Below, one piece after another: positions 24,738-38,154 of a stretch of DNA of 64,000 bases. Numbering within the stretch: the stretch's first letter is position 1; each line of letters opens with the position of its first letter. The position numbers and the translations under genes were made by a program. A model generated the notes under the pieces. That model had not been told where the DNA came from, ran no database searches, and was given only the letters and a program-made list of their open reading frames with translations. This DNA is from Saccharum officinarum. Taxonomy: Eukaryota; Streptophyta; Magnoliopsida; Poales; Poaceae. Where the stretch lies: the NCBI GenBank assembly GCA_020631735.1, contig CM036188.1:15790214-15854213 (forward strand), given 5' to 3'.

Positions 24738-25098
24738 CTCCCTCCATACCTGAATTAGTAGTCGTTCTTGGCGCTGCGAGTGTTTTCATAAAGGATGTCG
24801 TTTGAGTCGTTCTGGCCTGGTGTTGGACGTGTTTGCCCCTCTCGGCTAGCGTGCGGCTGCCGTTCCATTTGCCACCGCATTAATCGCGCCGCTTTGATTC
24901 CCATGCAAAATCAAGCCCCCAGCAAAAAATATGTGGCCACAAGGCTTCGAACCTGGTTGAGCTCTGGTTGTTTCTTGTATAGGATGCACCCGTAACCCTA
25001 TTTAATAGGGGCAGACAGGAAAAAATACTCCCTAATTAATCACTCCTTGGTAAGCACAATCATGTCCTAAACGACAACTAATTCAGGTATGGAGGGAG
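24738..25098. mobile_element. Stowaway-like (Tc1/mariner) MITE
   Basis: A 361-bp element flanked by TA target duplications (24736-24737 and 25099-25100). Terminal inverted repeats begin CTCCCTCCATACCTGAATTA and match over at least 29 bp with one mismatch. The CTCCCTCC end and the TA target are Stowaway hallmarks. The core contains a tRNA B-box-like GGTTCGAAGCC on the minus strand near 24943-24953. The open frame at 24795-24995 has no recognisable motif and is probably not coding. Confidence 0.9.
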
Positions 25099-25100
25099 TA

Positions 25101-26867
<1,767 letters not shown>

Positions 26868-27420
26868 TGCAACTAGCTACTCTTATGACTAGCATTTGTT
26901 GATTGGTCCCTTTGTATTGACACAGATGGTCATCTGAATCCCCTATATTGATGCGAAGGGATGACTAGCTAGCATTGATCTGAACAGTGACGCTCTCAAA
27001 TCAATACTCCAATATGGGATCAACTACCAAGTGACAGAAATATTCATGGTACTGATGAGCAAACATGCATTGCAGGATATGGCTCTTTATAGGAGTAAAT
27101 GCTTAGCAAAGGAAAAACACTGATTAGCAATTCCCAATAGTGGTGATTACAAAGGATAGAAGGTGACAGAAAATTATCTATTACCAATTCCCAATAGTGG
27201 TGATAGAAAATCACCTCAAGCTCAATATGTGTACTGTAACTCTGTAAGTAGTGGCCTCAGTTCCACATCTAGCTCCACAAATAAAGTGCCCAAACAACAC
27301 TAGCAGAGTCTACACTAACAGATAGAGGATATATGGATGAGAACGGAGTTGCAAAGAAATGTGCACGCATGTTGTGTTTGGAATGGGAGGCCAACGGAAA
27401 GCAGGCACCAGATACCCAGT
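26868..27420. repeat. Dispersed low-copy repeat, unit D
   Basis: Fourth copy: TATGACTAGCATTTGTTG near 26885, GATGAGCAAACATGCATTGC, a CACCTCAAGCTCAATATGTG block, CAACACTAGCAGAGTC, then GGAGGCCAACGGAAAGCAGG. It ends just before the left edge of the tandem duplication. Confidence 0.65.
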
Positions 27421-27539
27421 GTTGGGGCCGACCGAAGTGCATGTCTATAATGCCCTTGGCATGTCTATAACGCCCTAATCACAAAAAAGCATGTCTATAA
27501 CACACCCAAGCAGAGTAGGCATCCATGGCCTAAACTAGC

Positions 27540-28915
27540 TCAGGTCCGAAGAGAGGGGCACTGTCCTAATTTATATTAAAAAATTATTAGCTCTTTTGTG
27601 TGATAACTATTTACTGTGACGTTTTTTAAGAGGCTGACTCTAGAAACCGATTTCCAAAGTGGCCTCTTTAGAGTACCATCACTGTAAATATCCCAGTTTC
27701 CTGAGGCAGTTTCTTAAGCGGCCTCTAGATACAAGCACAGTGGTTCCATGCAGCGTAGGTACAGTTTTGTTGTGTATACATGGTTTTTGCATGAGGTGCA
27801 TTAGGCTGGAGCTATGGGGTAGGCATGTAGATGTTCGACCGTGCGAGGAAGGAGGGAAGACACAAAGGAGCTAGGCCATCGGGTTTGAGTGTGCAAGTAA
27901 GGATGAGTAAGCCTGAGAAGAGAACTAAATACAATCCACTTTCTAGTAGTCGTCTTAAGGTGTTATATTTAGTGACAGTGGTCATCCATATGCATGGTAT
28001 ATATTTTGGCACGGACAAGCAACAACAATAAACCTACAAGTGAAGTCCAACTAGCACAAAAAACAAAGAAAAACTACAGCAGTGATACAATATGTATACA
28101 CAACCACTTATAGACTATATATAGTGGTATACATATATATCTGGCCTACCTCAATAAAGTGTCACTACACCAGCCCCGGATATAAAAAAAACAGAGAGAC
28201 GAGATGACTGGCAGAACTAGGAATGAGAAAAACATGTGTGCATTGTGTTCGGAATAGGAGGCGAAAGGGAAGTAGACATCACGTGGCGATCTAATCCATC
28301 GCCCAAGGGAAGCAGCTTCTCGTTGAGTCATTCTGCTCCAGCAATGTGTCAGCAATTGTGGGTTGGCAGACGAAGAGCTCAATGCCCCACGAATCCCAAG
28401 GCAATTATTGCATAGTTAGGGTCACTAGACAAGGGCTACAGGGTGCTTGGTCTATTGATAAGAAATTGTCTCATGTGTTCCCATGAGCGTGTGGATAAAA
28501 TGACTTCTCCAATAAGGGACACTACATATCCATCGACGGGGAATTGATAAGGATGGCATTTGGCCTAATCGAAAAACATGTTTCAAGAGCCAAGAAATCA
28601 TGTTCGATGAATATATTTCCAATATGCATGGTTTAGTGGTAGCAATATGATATAAATTTAACCTTAATTGTTTTGTTCTTCTTAATAACCACACATAACT
28701 TTACCATCAATCCCACAACATAATTAGGGTTTGAGTGTATAAATTTTGTCCCAAAATATATTTATGTTCATGACCTAGAACTGACAGTGATAAGTTGTAA
28801 TAAAAATTAAAATATGTGTTTTTTAGGATGCAGACTCATGACCACAATGTTCACATTCCCTCGAGTGCTCATACCAGGTAGGCTACGCAACACATATTAC
28901 TATATAGCTGATGTT
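27540..28915. other. No gene recognised (also at 42399-43774)
   Basis: Short frames at 27659, 27812, 28146 and 28452 are unrecognised and are merely copied in the second unit. A diverged fragment of the dispersed repeat end block (GGAATAGGAGGCGAAAGGGA) lies at about 28251. Confidence 0.4.
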
Positions 28916-29327
28916 ATTCATTTAACTACATAGTTTCAAATCTTATATTATATATTTGACACTCCAAACGACCTCAAATAAAAAACTCATTAACTGTAAA
29001 GTTGTATATCTTGTCAAGTATAACAACTTTTATGTTGACTTTGTCTCCATTCGACATTATTAATCATTTTAAATTTGATCCAAGAGATGATATTGAATAT
29101 TTGGACTTCTAAACCATCCCAATTTGAAGGTTTTCAACTATAAAGTTGTAGATGTCTTTAAGCTCTACAAATTTGATAAAAAGTTTATCTTGATCCGATC
29201 ACATATTAATGTTTTATGCAAAACAGCCTATCACTAGTGATTGAAGTCATGAACCAGTAATTATAGTCTATCTATCACTACCGTTTGAAGCCACAAACCT
29301 GCAGTGATTACCTTTTCTGGCATAGTG
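28916..29327 (+). mobile_element. CACTA 3' terminus relic (copy at 43775-44186)
   Basis: The segment ends CTGGCATAGTG, a decayed CACTA terminus. Before it, TATCACTAGTGATTGAAG and TATCACTACCGTTTGAAG are spaced like subterminal repeats. Further in, AAAGTTGTAGATGTC and AAAGTTGTATATCTTG resemble the internal arrays of the other CACTA elements in this window. The 5' end is lost. Confidence 0.45.
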
Positions 29328-29744
29328 AATGAGTTTCGATTTGGTACTTTTTTGTGCTCAAAAAAGACTCCATATTTTTTAATTTGTACTATGCAAGACT
29401 TTTCCAATTTTGACAAATTTTTTAACAAAATATATTAACAACTGCAAAACTAAATGTATGCACTGCCAAGACATATTTAATAAATTAATATTATGTCCTA
29501 GATTTTGTGGCAATTTTCTATAAATTTGGTCAAAAGAGATAAGTTTGACTTAGGAAAATCGATGTTAGGAGCCCTCCGCCGGTGGGATCCATGATGAGCA
29601 ACGCGGCGGTGGCGGGCTTCACGGCGGCGGTTCCTCCTAGATCCAGCGTCTAGCGCCGGATGCTAACTGTCCAGCAAGGATGCTGTCACCGACCAGCAGC
29701 TCTGGAGGACCGTGGATGGGCTTGGCGGGCTTATCCATGGGTAT

Positions 29745-29896
29745 TCCTATGTTTGTTTTTTAATTGATTTACCGAGGCGGGCATCCAACCGCCTCAGAAA
29801 ATACCCCATTTACCGTGACCTTTGTGCCGAGACGGTTGTGATGCCTGCCTCGGTTAATCGTTTTCGCCCGCCTCGGTAAAAATTGCTATAGTAGTG
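29745..29896 (-). mobile_element. CACTA terminus, GAGGCGGGC family (copy at 44604-44755)
   Basis: The segment ends CTATAGTAGTG (CACTACTATAG on the minus strand) and is packed with ACCGAGGCGGGC, GCCCGCCTCGGT and CGGTTAAT motifs in both orientations. It aligns, reverse-complemented, to the left terminus of the complete element at 38360. The GC-rich 29560-29740 stretch would be the interior of this truncated element. Confidence 0.7.
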
Positions 29897-31061
29897 GATA
29901 CCAATTGTCACTGTAGTTATTACTGGGACCGAGGGAGTAGCCGGCTGGAGGGCGCCGAGTTGCTGGGGTGGCTGACGGTCGGCTATAGGGGCGGGCGGCC
30001 AGCTGGTGGTGCTGGACAGCGTGCTGAGGGCGGCCGAAGGGCAGCCGTGGCTGCGGGGTGACCGGCGTGTGCTGGCCGAGGAGCGCAGCAGCTGGGCTGC
30101 TATGGCAGCGGCGGCGGATGTGTGGAAGGGAGAAGAGGGAGAGGCAATAGAGAGAAGGGAAAGGAGAGAAGATATAAGGGTTAAACCCTAAGCTTGCTTG
30201 CCTTCTCATTGATAGTTCTCATTACATATATAAGGGGGTTTACAATTACTAATGGGCTTGGCCTAAAAGCCTTGCTAACTATCTAGATTGAATCTATAAC
30301 AGCTGGGCTTATGCTCGTCCCTAATATATTAGCCTACTGCCTTATTCCTCCTAGTGTATGTCTTGCCGACCATGACAATATGACTACAACATTACTGTAC
30401 AACCTGCTCAGTATTTTTAAGGCCCTATAGCAGGAAGAATTGTTTCAGCATTGTCAAGTAAACTGCAAGCAAGCATCTGTGTGTGCACAAATCTTTTCGA
30501 GCCCAACAATGCCTTACCCCCGGTGGATCTATAACTTCAACATCTAATAGAACTATTCTCTTTCTTTTCCAAGAAAAAGTAGGTACACTATTTTTTTCCA
30601 AAACATATACACAGTTCTCAACCTTTTCTAAGGTTCTGTTATATTGGACGACAATATCACAAAAAAACAGCTTGTTGTCCCTATTTAATACACAAAATCA
30701 TGCCACAATTTGGTAATCAATTTGGAAACGTGTGAGTTGGCTAAACATTTGCAAGAAAATAAACTACAGCTAGTGGGTGGGACATTTGCAAGAAAATAAA
30801 CCACAATTCCAGGTGGGTAGGACATTTGAATGAAAACAAACTGCATCGCATCTATGAATCTACGTACCTGAAACACACAGCTAAGTAGTACAACAGATCG
30901 ATACAAACATACATGGTGTCTGCAAACCCTTTTAGCTGTGCCATCAGAACATGCAGGTAGCAGTTTGATTCATCATTATGTGATACGAATCAGCATCAAT
31001 ACACGGAATCTACAATTCATCAATACAGCTTTGGAAACTAAGGAATAATATATGTTTTCAG
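29897..31061. other. GC-rich block and flank, no gene (copy at 44756-45920)
   Basis: 29935-30180 is GC-rich with open frames on both strands and no recognisable protein. 30180-30360 on the minus strand resembles an LTR leader (TATATA, CT-rich), but I cannot define borders. The remainder is AT-rich. Confidence 0.35.
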
Positions 31062-31387
31062 GGAGAGTCGTGGAAGGATTTGAGGATTTTGCTTTTGAGA
31101 ATTGCAGCAATGCTGCATACCTGGGATATCCTGTGTCCTCAAGTAAAGAAACTGGAATTCTCTAGTAGATTGGAGAAGCTGAAAAATCTGGCCTCCAGGC
31201 TGCCAAGACTAACTGGATGAGCCAGGTGAAGGATGGCTGGGATGTTTTCATGTTTGACAAAGCTCATAACTGGAGTGATCGCTCTTTGCCTGATGAGGTG
31301 AAGAAGTTATCTGGTGACGCCAAGGTTGATACGGCAGAGAATGGAATGACCTGGGTTAGTCTGCTCGACCTGGGGGAAGAGAACTGA
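31062..31387 (+). pseudogene. Captured terminal exon of an unidentified gene (copy 1)
   Basis: A plus frame of about 108 codons begins right after a splice-acceptor-like TATATGTTTTCAG and ends with TGA at 31385. It reads GRVVEGFEDFAFEN near its start and NGMTWVSLLDLGEEN at its end, with a charged, amphipathic middle (KAHNWSDRSLPDEVKKL). Codon usage and continuity look like real coding sequence. Two adjacent TAG codons at 31163-31168 interrupt it. Each is one C-to-T change from CAG, so the ancestral reading was probably Gln-Gln. I do not recognise the family. No upstream exon was found within the unit, so it is likely a gene fragment carried here. The minus ORF over 31264-31587 is a shadow. 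Confidence 0.55.
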
Positions 31388-33151
31388 GCAACTTCAACCT
31401 TGCAAGATCCTGATGGTGTACCTTCTGGTTCGCCGTTTTTTTTTTGGACGGTGGCTTTTCCTTTCAGTAGTAGCTGTAGTAGTTTTCGTAGACGAGTTCT
31501 GGGTTTATTTCTGTAAGAGGTTCTAGTTGTGCATTGAGGTGTTTTGGGCAAGATCGTCATAAAACTGTTTTGACAGGTGTGATCCACCTGAATGCTGCAA
31601 AACTGAATGTTATGGTCTTTGCTAATGCAAAGACAGGGGCGGAGCCCTCAATTTCGATAAAAAATTCATCAATACATACTTCTGAATAAAGGTCCTGGGA
31701 TTTGACCGAAATAGTCCAAAGTTTGGCGAAATTCGTACATTTCGGTGAGGTCCGAAACGAATTTTACGCTTCACATTCCGAAATTTCACCGAATTGAGTC
31801 CGAAATTCATCCGAATTTTCCTGAAATTCGTCCAATTCGGTTGGGACTGAATTTTTTTTCCAAAACTAATCCCAAGACTCACTAGTTCGCAACACAGGCT
31901 GCCCATAGTACACAGCATGGAAACCAAACTCTGAAGCGGTGGTGAGTACGTGCAAGTGCAAGTGGTACAGATCAGCATCAAGACACAGAATCTGATTGGT
32001 TACACCGTAGTTCGTCAATAAGGGCTGTGGATCAACATTGCAACACAGAATTTTGAAGTACGCCATAGAAACCAAGCAATCGGGACTAGAGGCAGACACA
32101 CAAATTGTATAGAATCGGCATCAAAATGCAGAATCGGTTCCGTGACACCACAATTCACCAATATGGGTTGCAGATCGACATCACAACATGGAATTCCTAT
32201 AGTACGCAAACAATCTAAACCTGAAGGGACTATGCGCACACATCAAGTATGCAATCTATATCCCAAGAACAACCGTGTAGTGATTATAGGGCAGACAAAA
32301 TTCGAACTCACTATAGGGTGCTGGGCGGGCCAATGATAGTGACCTGCCACTCGAAGACATCGCTATCATCTACAAGCCCCTGGAGAAGCCATCCATGGGG
32401 TTCTTGTTCCGACCAAATAGTTGGATCTAGCTCACGGCCTCGCACCAGCCCGGAGAGGTCGAGGTTGTGGTGGATAGATCGATGAGCTGCGGCGCATGGG
32501 AGTCCAGAACTGGGAGTGGAGTCTGTGGAGATTGTGTGGGACTGGAGGAGATCAGGGCTAGTGAAGGAGATTGTGCGGGATTGGGAGAGGAAATCACGCG
32601 CTGATTGATGGAGGAAATTGGGACCAGGAGAGGAAATTGGGATTGCTAGGTACGAGCGAGTGGGTAAATTTTTTCGGTGAGAAAAAGCGGAGAGGGGAAG
32701 AGCGATCAATAGGGGAACACATCTATTTTGGTTATTTGTATCGCCCTCGGTGGGTTCTTGATAACTTGATTTACCCGAAAATCAACAAAATCCGTTAGTT
32801 GAAAAATATAAAATGCATCTAAAGTGGAGAGTTCTATTGGCCAGTTTTAGCGGTTTTTTCATTCGAATTTAATAGGCTACGACATAGACGTTTTTGAATG
32901 ACATGACAACATCTTTATGAAGGGAAAAAAAGAAGCGAGTTTCATATCTCTTGGCACGATTACCAGCTTTACATGAGTTATGAAACTAAATGTCTATGAA
33001 ACTATACAACAAAACTATGCATTGAGGATGGATGTTTCATTCATGTTTCATTTCAGTCTATGTGATGTGGCAGTCTTCAAAACGACACCATGAAACTTTC
33101 CATTGAGAAATATCTTATTTAACGTTTACGGAACATGCATGACTGCATTAA
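31388..33151. other. No gene; old tandem repeat (copy at 46247-48012)
   Basis: A degenerate tandem repeat lies at 31907-32235: two units of roughly 140 bp, each with GCATCAARAYRCAGAATC, then a CACCR-TTCRYCAATA block, then an RTACGC block, preceded by a partial unit. Similar text at about 30970-31020 suggests the array once spanned the exon fragment. 31690-31860 is rich in CCGAAATT. The frame at 32571-32798 is not recognised. Confidence 0.4.
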
Positions 33152-33529
33152 CTACACTTTACAGCAGCAGTCAGGATAAAGACAGTAGGCACCATCTTTC
33201 TTGTGGCCCAGCGTTGCGCAGTGAGCAACGCACGCATCATTTCTGCAGGGTTGTGCACCCTGCCACCTGGAGCATTCCACCCTGCTTGGCCCTCCAGGGC
33301 AGCCTATGCAAACATGAGATGCAACACAGTAGAATAAGTCAGACAAGACTATTTGGTCACACTAACTTATCTTAATTTGAGAACAAAGAATAACGTAGAG
33401 TAAGAAAAATTATTGGTGCGTACAGCCTCCAGCTTGGCAAGATGGGAAAGTAGGCATGGTGCCAAGAACCAAGAACAAAGCAGCAGCCAAGTACACAATC
33501 CTAGTACATATCTTGATTGGCGATGCCAT
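33152..33529 (-). CDS. Secreted cysteine-rich defensin-like peptide (copy 1)
   Basis: A two-exon gene: exon 1 at 33529-33424, a 120-bp GT..AG intron (donor GTACGC, acceptor TTTGCATAG), exon 2 at 33303-33152, giving 85 residues. Residues 1-30 look like a signal peptide: basic start (MASPIKICTR), hydrophobic core (IVYLAAALFLVLG), polar end. The mature part is short and holds cysteines at 31, 36, 37, 46, 55, 60, 64, 76, 81, 82 and 83. CxxxC at 60-64, GAYC at 73-76 and the CCC near the end are the spacing of a cysteine-stabilised alpha-beta fold, though GAYC is one residue longer than the usual GxC. An intron near the end of the signal peptide is typical of plant defensin-like genes, which act outside the cell in defence or signalling. 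An AAATAAGA lies downstream near 33112 as a possible poly(A) signal. Start chosen as the only ATG giving a signal peptide. Function unproven. Confidence 0.75.
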
Positions 33530-33780
33530 GAAGACGAGAATATTGCTACTGTTTTGTTTCTCTGAGGACTAGCTATGAGAGGATTATTACTTATGGATGT
33601 ATCGCATATACAAAGGCACAGCCAACTTCAAGTGCATATATTTGTACTATCTGAAGGTATGCTCTTTTAATATTTTATGTTTGTTGTTATATCTTGGTGA
33701 TGGATATATGGATATCTTCTATCATGTGCAAAAAAAATATATATATATATGTACACTATAAAAATACATATCTTCTTGCA

Positions 33781-33886
33781 GTTAGAGATATGGATAGAGA
33801 TATGTAGACTATAAAAATATATATCTTCTAGCGGTTAGAGATATGGATAGAGATATGTAGACTATAAAAAATACATATCTTAGTAT
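33781..33886. repeat. 53-bp minisatellite, 2 units
   Basis: Units start at 33781 and 33834 with GTTAGAGATATGGATAGAGA, upstream of the defensin-like gene. The duplicated copy has three units (48640, 48693 and 48746). Confidence 0.9.
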
Positions 33887-35600
33887 ATCCAATGAAGCGG
33901 CGGTGCCTAGCCATATAACCCAACTGCCAATGCGACTAACTGATGCACAAGGCTTCCGAGTCGCTCGATTGATGAATCATATTCCCTGTAATTAATTTGG
34001 CGCTTATTACAAGTGCTGTTCACTACTTGTAACAGTTAACGCAAGTGCTATTTCTACTTTAAGCAATATATACATATATGGTAGTTCCTCCATTCAAAAT
34101 TGTAAGATATTTTAATATTTCTACATGCAAAATTTTTTTATATTTCTACGTACAAAGTTTTTGTTATATACAAGTATACACTATGTCTACATACATTTTA
34201 AAGACAACATATCTAGAGAATCCAAAACGCTAAACAGTATATACCCTAAATAATTTCCCATTTTTTGTTAAATAGAAAACACTAAATAAATACATATTTA
34301 TATACTTTTTAAAAAAATAAGATTTCTTTATGTAACTCAAATTATAGAGAAGTGAATAAAATGTGATTTTACACTTTTTAGAGTTTATTCATATATTTTA
34401 TTTTTGCATTCATGTCTTCACATTATGCATATAGAGTGACAAAAGGCGTGACACGTTTTGGCTGGTCTGGATTTGGCACAATTAGGATACTAGATTGTGA
34501 TCCCATGACATTAAATGTTGGAGTAGGTTCGACACAACAAGGAAATGAGCATGCCATGCCATATAGGGCCTACTAGACTGATCCAACATATCATGCCAGC
34601 CTATCAGTTCATCACAAGAAACCGCTTCATCAACTCAAAATTCGAAGAGATATTCACAAATCTCATACATTGATAGATATGCCAATTCACATAACATAGA
34701 TCGATAATCAATCACAATTCACATTCACATACATATTACATACTAGTACATCTTCACAATCCCATCTGAACAAATTACATATTACATATTCCAATTCCAT
34801 GCCACAATCTCATGGATACTTCACAATGCATCATAGGGACACATAGGACATGGAAAAGGTCTCATTGTGTCAAGTAGATCAGGGTTATGGTTCAACACAT
34901 AGGAGATGGTGAAGCCGATAGAGCAAGAGAGCGATCAAAGGCAGAGGTGAAATGAATCAGGATTTCCTCAAAACTTGAAATCCTGACTCTCTTGCCCCTA
35001 TGTGATAGTCCTAGTATAACACAGCTATCACGGGCATCCAATTTTCAGTAGTCATACAACAAAAGAGTACTTAAATAAGAATATTACACTAGTTTAGATG
35101 CAAAGTCCTTTAGGCTAACATCAAACAAAACACTGATATTCTAGTCATAGCAGCGAAGCTTGGTGAATCTCCAATCCATGGGCATCCTTGAGGGTAGATC
35201 ACAAACCAACTACTAAACACCAACTGCAAGTCAACAAATCATCACACCACCAGATGTGTGCAGGCCATGGTCAACAACGATGAGCTTTGGAGGAAAATAG
35301 AAAATTAAGGGATCTAGTGATCCAAATAGTTTGTCTGTAGTTTGCATCCTTAGCGCATGCAGAATAGCATAAAAAATACATATTATAGTAAATCTTCTCT
35401 AATCCCAAACCATAATCTCATTCTCACCATCCACTCATCATCACATCTCACCACTCATCATTGTTGCCAGTCCTTAACTCAAATATTTTTCCAGCCAAAT
35501 TGCATTAAAATGACAACATTTCATGTTACATCACAGCAAAATATTATTTTATCTAACAAGTTCCACGAGTTTTAGTGCTCTCACTTGTTTTGCAGGACAT
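33887..35600. other. No gene recognised (copy at 48799-50512)
   Basis: 34078-34235 begins GTTCCTCCATTCAAAATTG, similar to a decayed Stowaway end, but no matching right end was found. A TGTTGG at 34517 could be the left end of the Athila-like LTR described next. The rest shows no features. Confidence 0.35.
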
Positions 35601-36690
35601 AAACACAAGTGTATGAAAAATTTCACGGAAAGGTGCTTTACGACGCTGATTTGCGCAAAGAAATAATAGAGAAGCCCATCAACTTAAATTTATCTGGGCA
35701 AAATACCCACCAAGTAGCAGCCCAGAAACCATCACCAACCCACCACACGAAGGTGGTAGTGAGAGGGCCAGGTCAGGGGTCAGCCGACCCTAGGGGGCGG
35801 CCGACCCCCAACTAGCACCTCTCTACCGCCTGCTCGAAGGGCGGTGGCATGAAGGCATGCAGAAGGTGGTGAAGCATGTACTTTGCGCCAAATATAGTTG
35901 CACACACCGCCTTACTTGCTGTATAAATAGAGGGGCAACCCCCCTCTCAATACACACCTCTACACTTGAGCATTCCTTCATATTCTTTGTAGTAGTGTCC
36001 CTCTAGGTGCTCCCACCTAGTTGTAAAGGAAATAGGGAGAAAGGAGAGGAAGGGAGCAGAGGAGGAGCCGAGTCTGTCGGATCCTCCTCAACTTTGTACC
36101 TCTACAGAGCCAACTCAATTCTTGAGTAATATCTAGGTTATACTTTGGTAATTCCAAGCTTTCTATTTAACTAAATTCAGTTCTTGCTTTACCTTACGTA
36201 CGGGATCTCCGCTTGACCGAGTGCTCTAGTCTAAGGATCTGGACTAGAGTAGTAATCGCTAGTATAGACGTGGTGTCTAGGCTATAGTTTATATGAGTTT
36301 GCACCCAAACCCACCAATAGTTGTGGTAGCCCTAGAGGTGACAGCTTTGACCAGGCCTTTGTATTCCACCATGTTTGGTTTGGTGTTTTCGTAGAGCTTT
36401 TGGCGGCTTGACCCTGATCACCCCTTCCAAGTCTTTTTTGAGAATCAGAAAGGAACTGCTGCTCCAAAGTAAGTTTAGTAAGCCTGAACCTTTGTTATCT
36501 AGTTTGTCTTGCAAGAACCTTAGAAAACCGTCATCTACCTACAAAAACGTTTATCCTAGGATGATCTTGATCCTTCCTAGTACACTTCACATTCCCCATG
36601 GAAATCAATACCTTGGAATACTTCCAGGTGAAAGCTACAGCGGTATCCATGCGCTTGCGAATTTATTGGTTTGCATTAAAAAACCAACAA
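34517..36690 (+). mobile_element. Putative 5' LTR of an Athila-like element (copy 1)
   Basis: The segment ends AAACCAACA eight bases before a primer-binding site and could begin TGTTGG at 34517, giving inverted TGTTGG and CCAACA ends. A TATA box (35922) followed by a leader supports an LTR. The left end is uncertain because no second LTR is present to compare. The copy-2 equivalent is about 49429-51600. Confidence 0.4.
35922..35929 (+). promoter_or_regulatory. TATA box of the Athila-like LTR (copy 1)
   Basis: TATAAATA in CTGTATAAATAGAGG, about 780 bp before the primer-binding site. The copy-2 equivalent is 50833-50840. Confidence 0.6.
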
Positions 36691-36697
36691 GCTTTTC

Positions 36698-36715
36698 TGG
36701 CGCTATTGCTGGGGA
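36698..36715 (+). promoter_or_regulatory. tRNA-Asp-type primer-binding site (copy 1)
   Basis: TGGCGCTATTGCTGGGGA matches the Athila-type site TGGCGCCGTTGCCGGGGA with three transitions. Copy 2 (51608-51625) has TGGCGCTGTTGCTGGGGA, two transitions, so copy 1 gained one more change after the duplication. Confidence 0.75.
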
Positions 36716-36767
36716 ACGGTGGCTATTCTAGAATCGTACCAAGTTTGTCCATGTATCCTTTTTTTCT

Positions 36768-38153
36768 TTTACCCCATCATATGCACCTTACATCCACTAT
36801 CCCTACCACATAGATTCACCTCCTATTTATAAATTCTCCGCTCCAAAGAGTGAATTGTTGGAGCCTCCTCTATCATCACATCCCATTCTTACAGACGGCT
36901 ATGAGCTTTGCCCTGCTTTCATAGCCATGGTTCGGGAGCAATCCTTCTCTAGGTGAGAAGATGAAAATCCTTATATCCACCTTCAGGAATTTGAGCAATT
37001 GTGTTCTTACCTAATTTTTGCTGGCATGACACAAGAAACCATTAAATGGAAATTGCTTTTGTTCTCCCATTTGGGGAGAGCAAAAAAATGGTATGCTCAT
37101 GCCGTAGGAGGTGTTCATGGAAATTGGGATGAACTTCAAGACAAATTTTGTCTTGCTTTCTTCCCTCTTTCTCAAATTGCCGCCCTTCGAATAGAACTTC
37201 TTACCTTTCAACAAAAGGAGAAGGAGACTATAGGAGCACCTTAGACTAGATTCTTGAGCCTTATCAATACCGGTCCAAACCTTTCCTTGCCCGACCATGT
37301 CCTTCTTTACCACTTCCATCTTGGTCTTAGCAAGGAAGCTGCTATCCAACTTGACCTATCTTCAGGAGGCTCGTTCACACACAACTCCATTAGTGAGGGG
37401 AAAGCCATTCTTGAGAAGATCCTTGAGAACACCCCTTACAGTGACATTTATGATGAGTTTCTTGATGAAACAATTGAGTCAGGCCTTGGCCAACAAGAGG
37501 AGGCATATGCAGCTGAATCCAAAATTCCTTGAAATCCTTCCTATGATCTGGTTGCCAAAGAACCTCCCATTTAGGGAACATATCACACTTCTAGGGATGA
37601 TGAACCCCATCCTTTTACATGTCGCATTGAATTCGACGATGACCTTTTCCTTGATGATGATCTTGGGAACACCTTAGAGCCTCCTAATTCAACATCATCT
37701 TATGCCTTGAATTCCTATATGAGACATCAGGAACACTCCAAAGGTGGAATATTAAGCAAACTCTTAGAGGGAGAATCAATTCATATAGAAGCCATTTCAA
37801 TCCTCTCCCCCTCTATGCCCACATTTAATGCCCCATCCAAATATGTTCCTGATCTCAGGGGTGAGCTTATGTCAATCTCCATAGCAACCATGACCTATCC
37901 AAATCTTGTGAGGTATCTGCATGGTCATGCGAAAGAAAGTGCTCCCCCTCTCCCTGAAATGGAAGATTGTATCAATGAGCATGGAAGTTATTTCCTAACC
38001 AACCCATCAACTCCATGCTTATATGAATTTTTTTCCAAATCGGTCTGTATCTATGGTATCACCCACAAAATCTACAACCCTTTCTTGCCCCCTGTCCATA
38101 AAATCTTGGAAAATGTTGTTTTAGATGTGTTTGACTATCCTAAATTTTGCTAA
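36768..38153 (+). pseudogene. Decayed gag of an Athila-like Ty3/gypsy element (copy 1)
   Basis: One plus frame runs from just after the primer-binding site to TAA at 38151, broken by stops at 36954 (TGA), 37242 (TAG), 37530 (TGA) and about 37572 (TAG). The capsid part reads SHLGRAKKWYAHAVG, NWDELQDKFCLAFFPLSQIA, LRIELLTFQQ and LYHFHLGLSKEAA, the usual layout of plant gypsy gag (helical capsid domain, FFP motif). Capsid proteins would form the virus-like particle. Downstream, 37590-38150 is open but unrecognised. No protease or polymerase follows; CACTA sequence begins near 38155. The stop at 36954 is absent from copy 2, which has CGA there. Confidence 0.75.
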
Positions 38154-38154
38154 T

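Noticed and set aside
29886..30209. 107-residue minus-strand ORF, repeated at 44745-45068
   Set aside because: Its conservation between copies reflects only the DNA duplication; it is a GC-rich frame with no motif, open on both strands.
30480..30906. Possible gene from two ORFs repeated at 45342 and 45544
   Set aside because: AT-rich short frames with no motifs; they recur only because the block is duplicated.
37254..38153. Continuous host gene encoded by the frames here
   Set aside because: The upstream primer-binding site, LTR-like leader and capsid motifs identify it as retrotransposon gag with stops.
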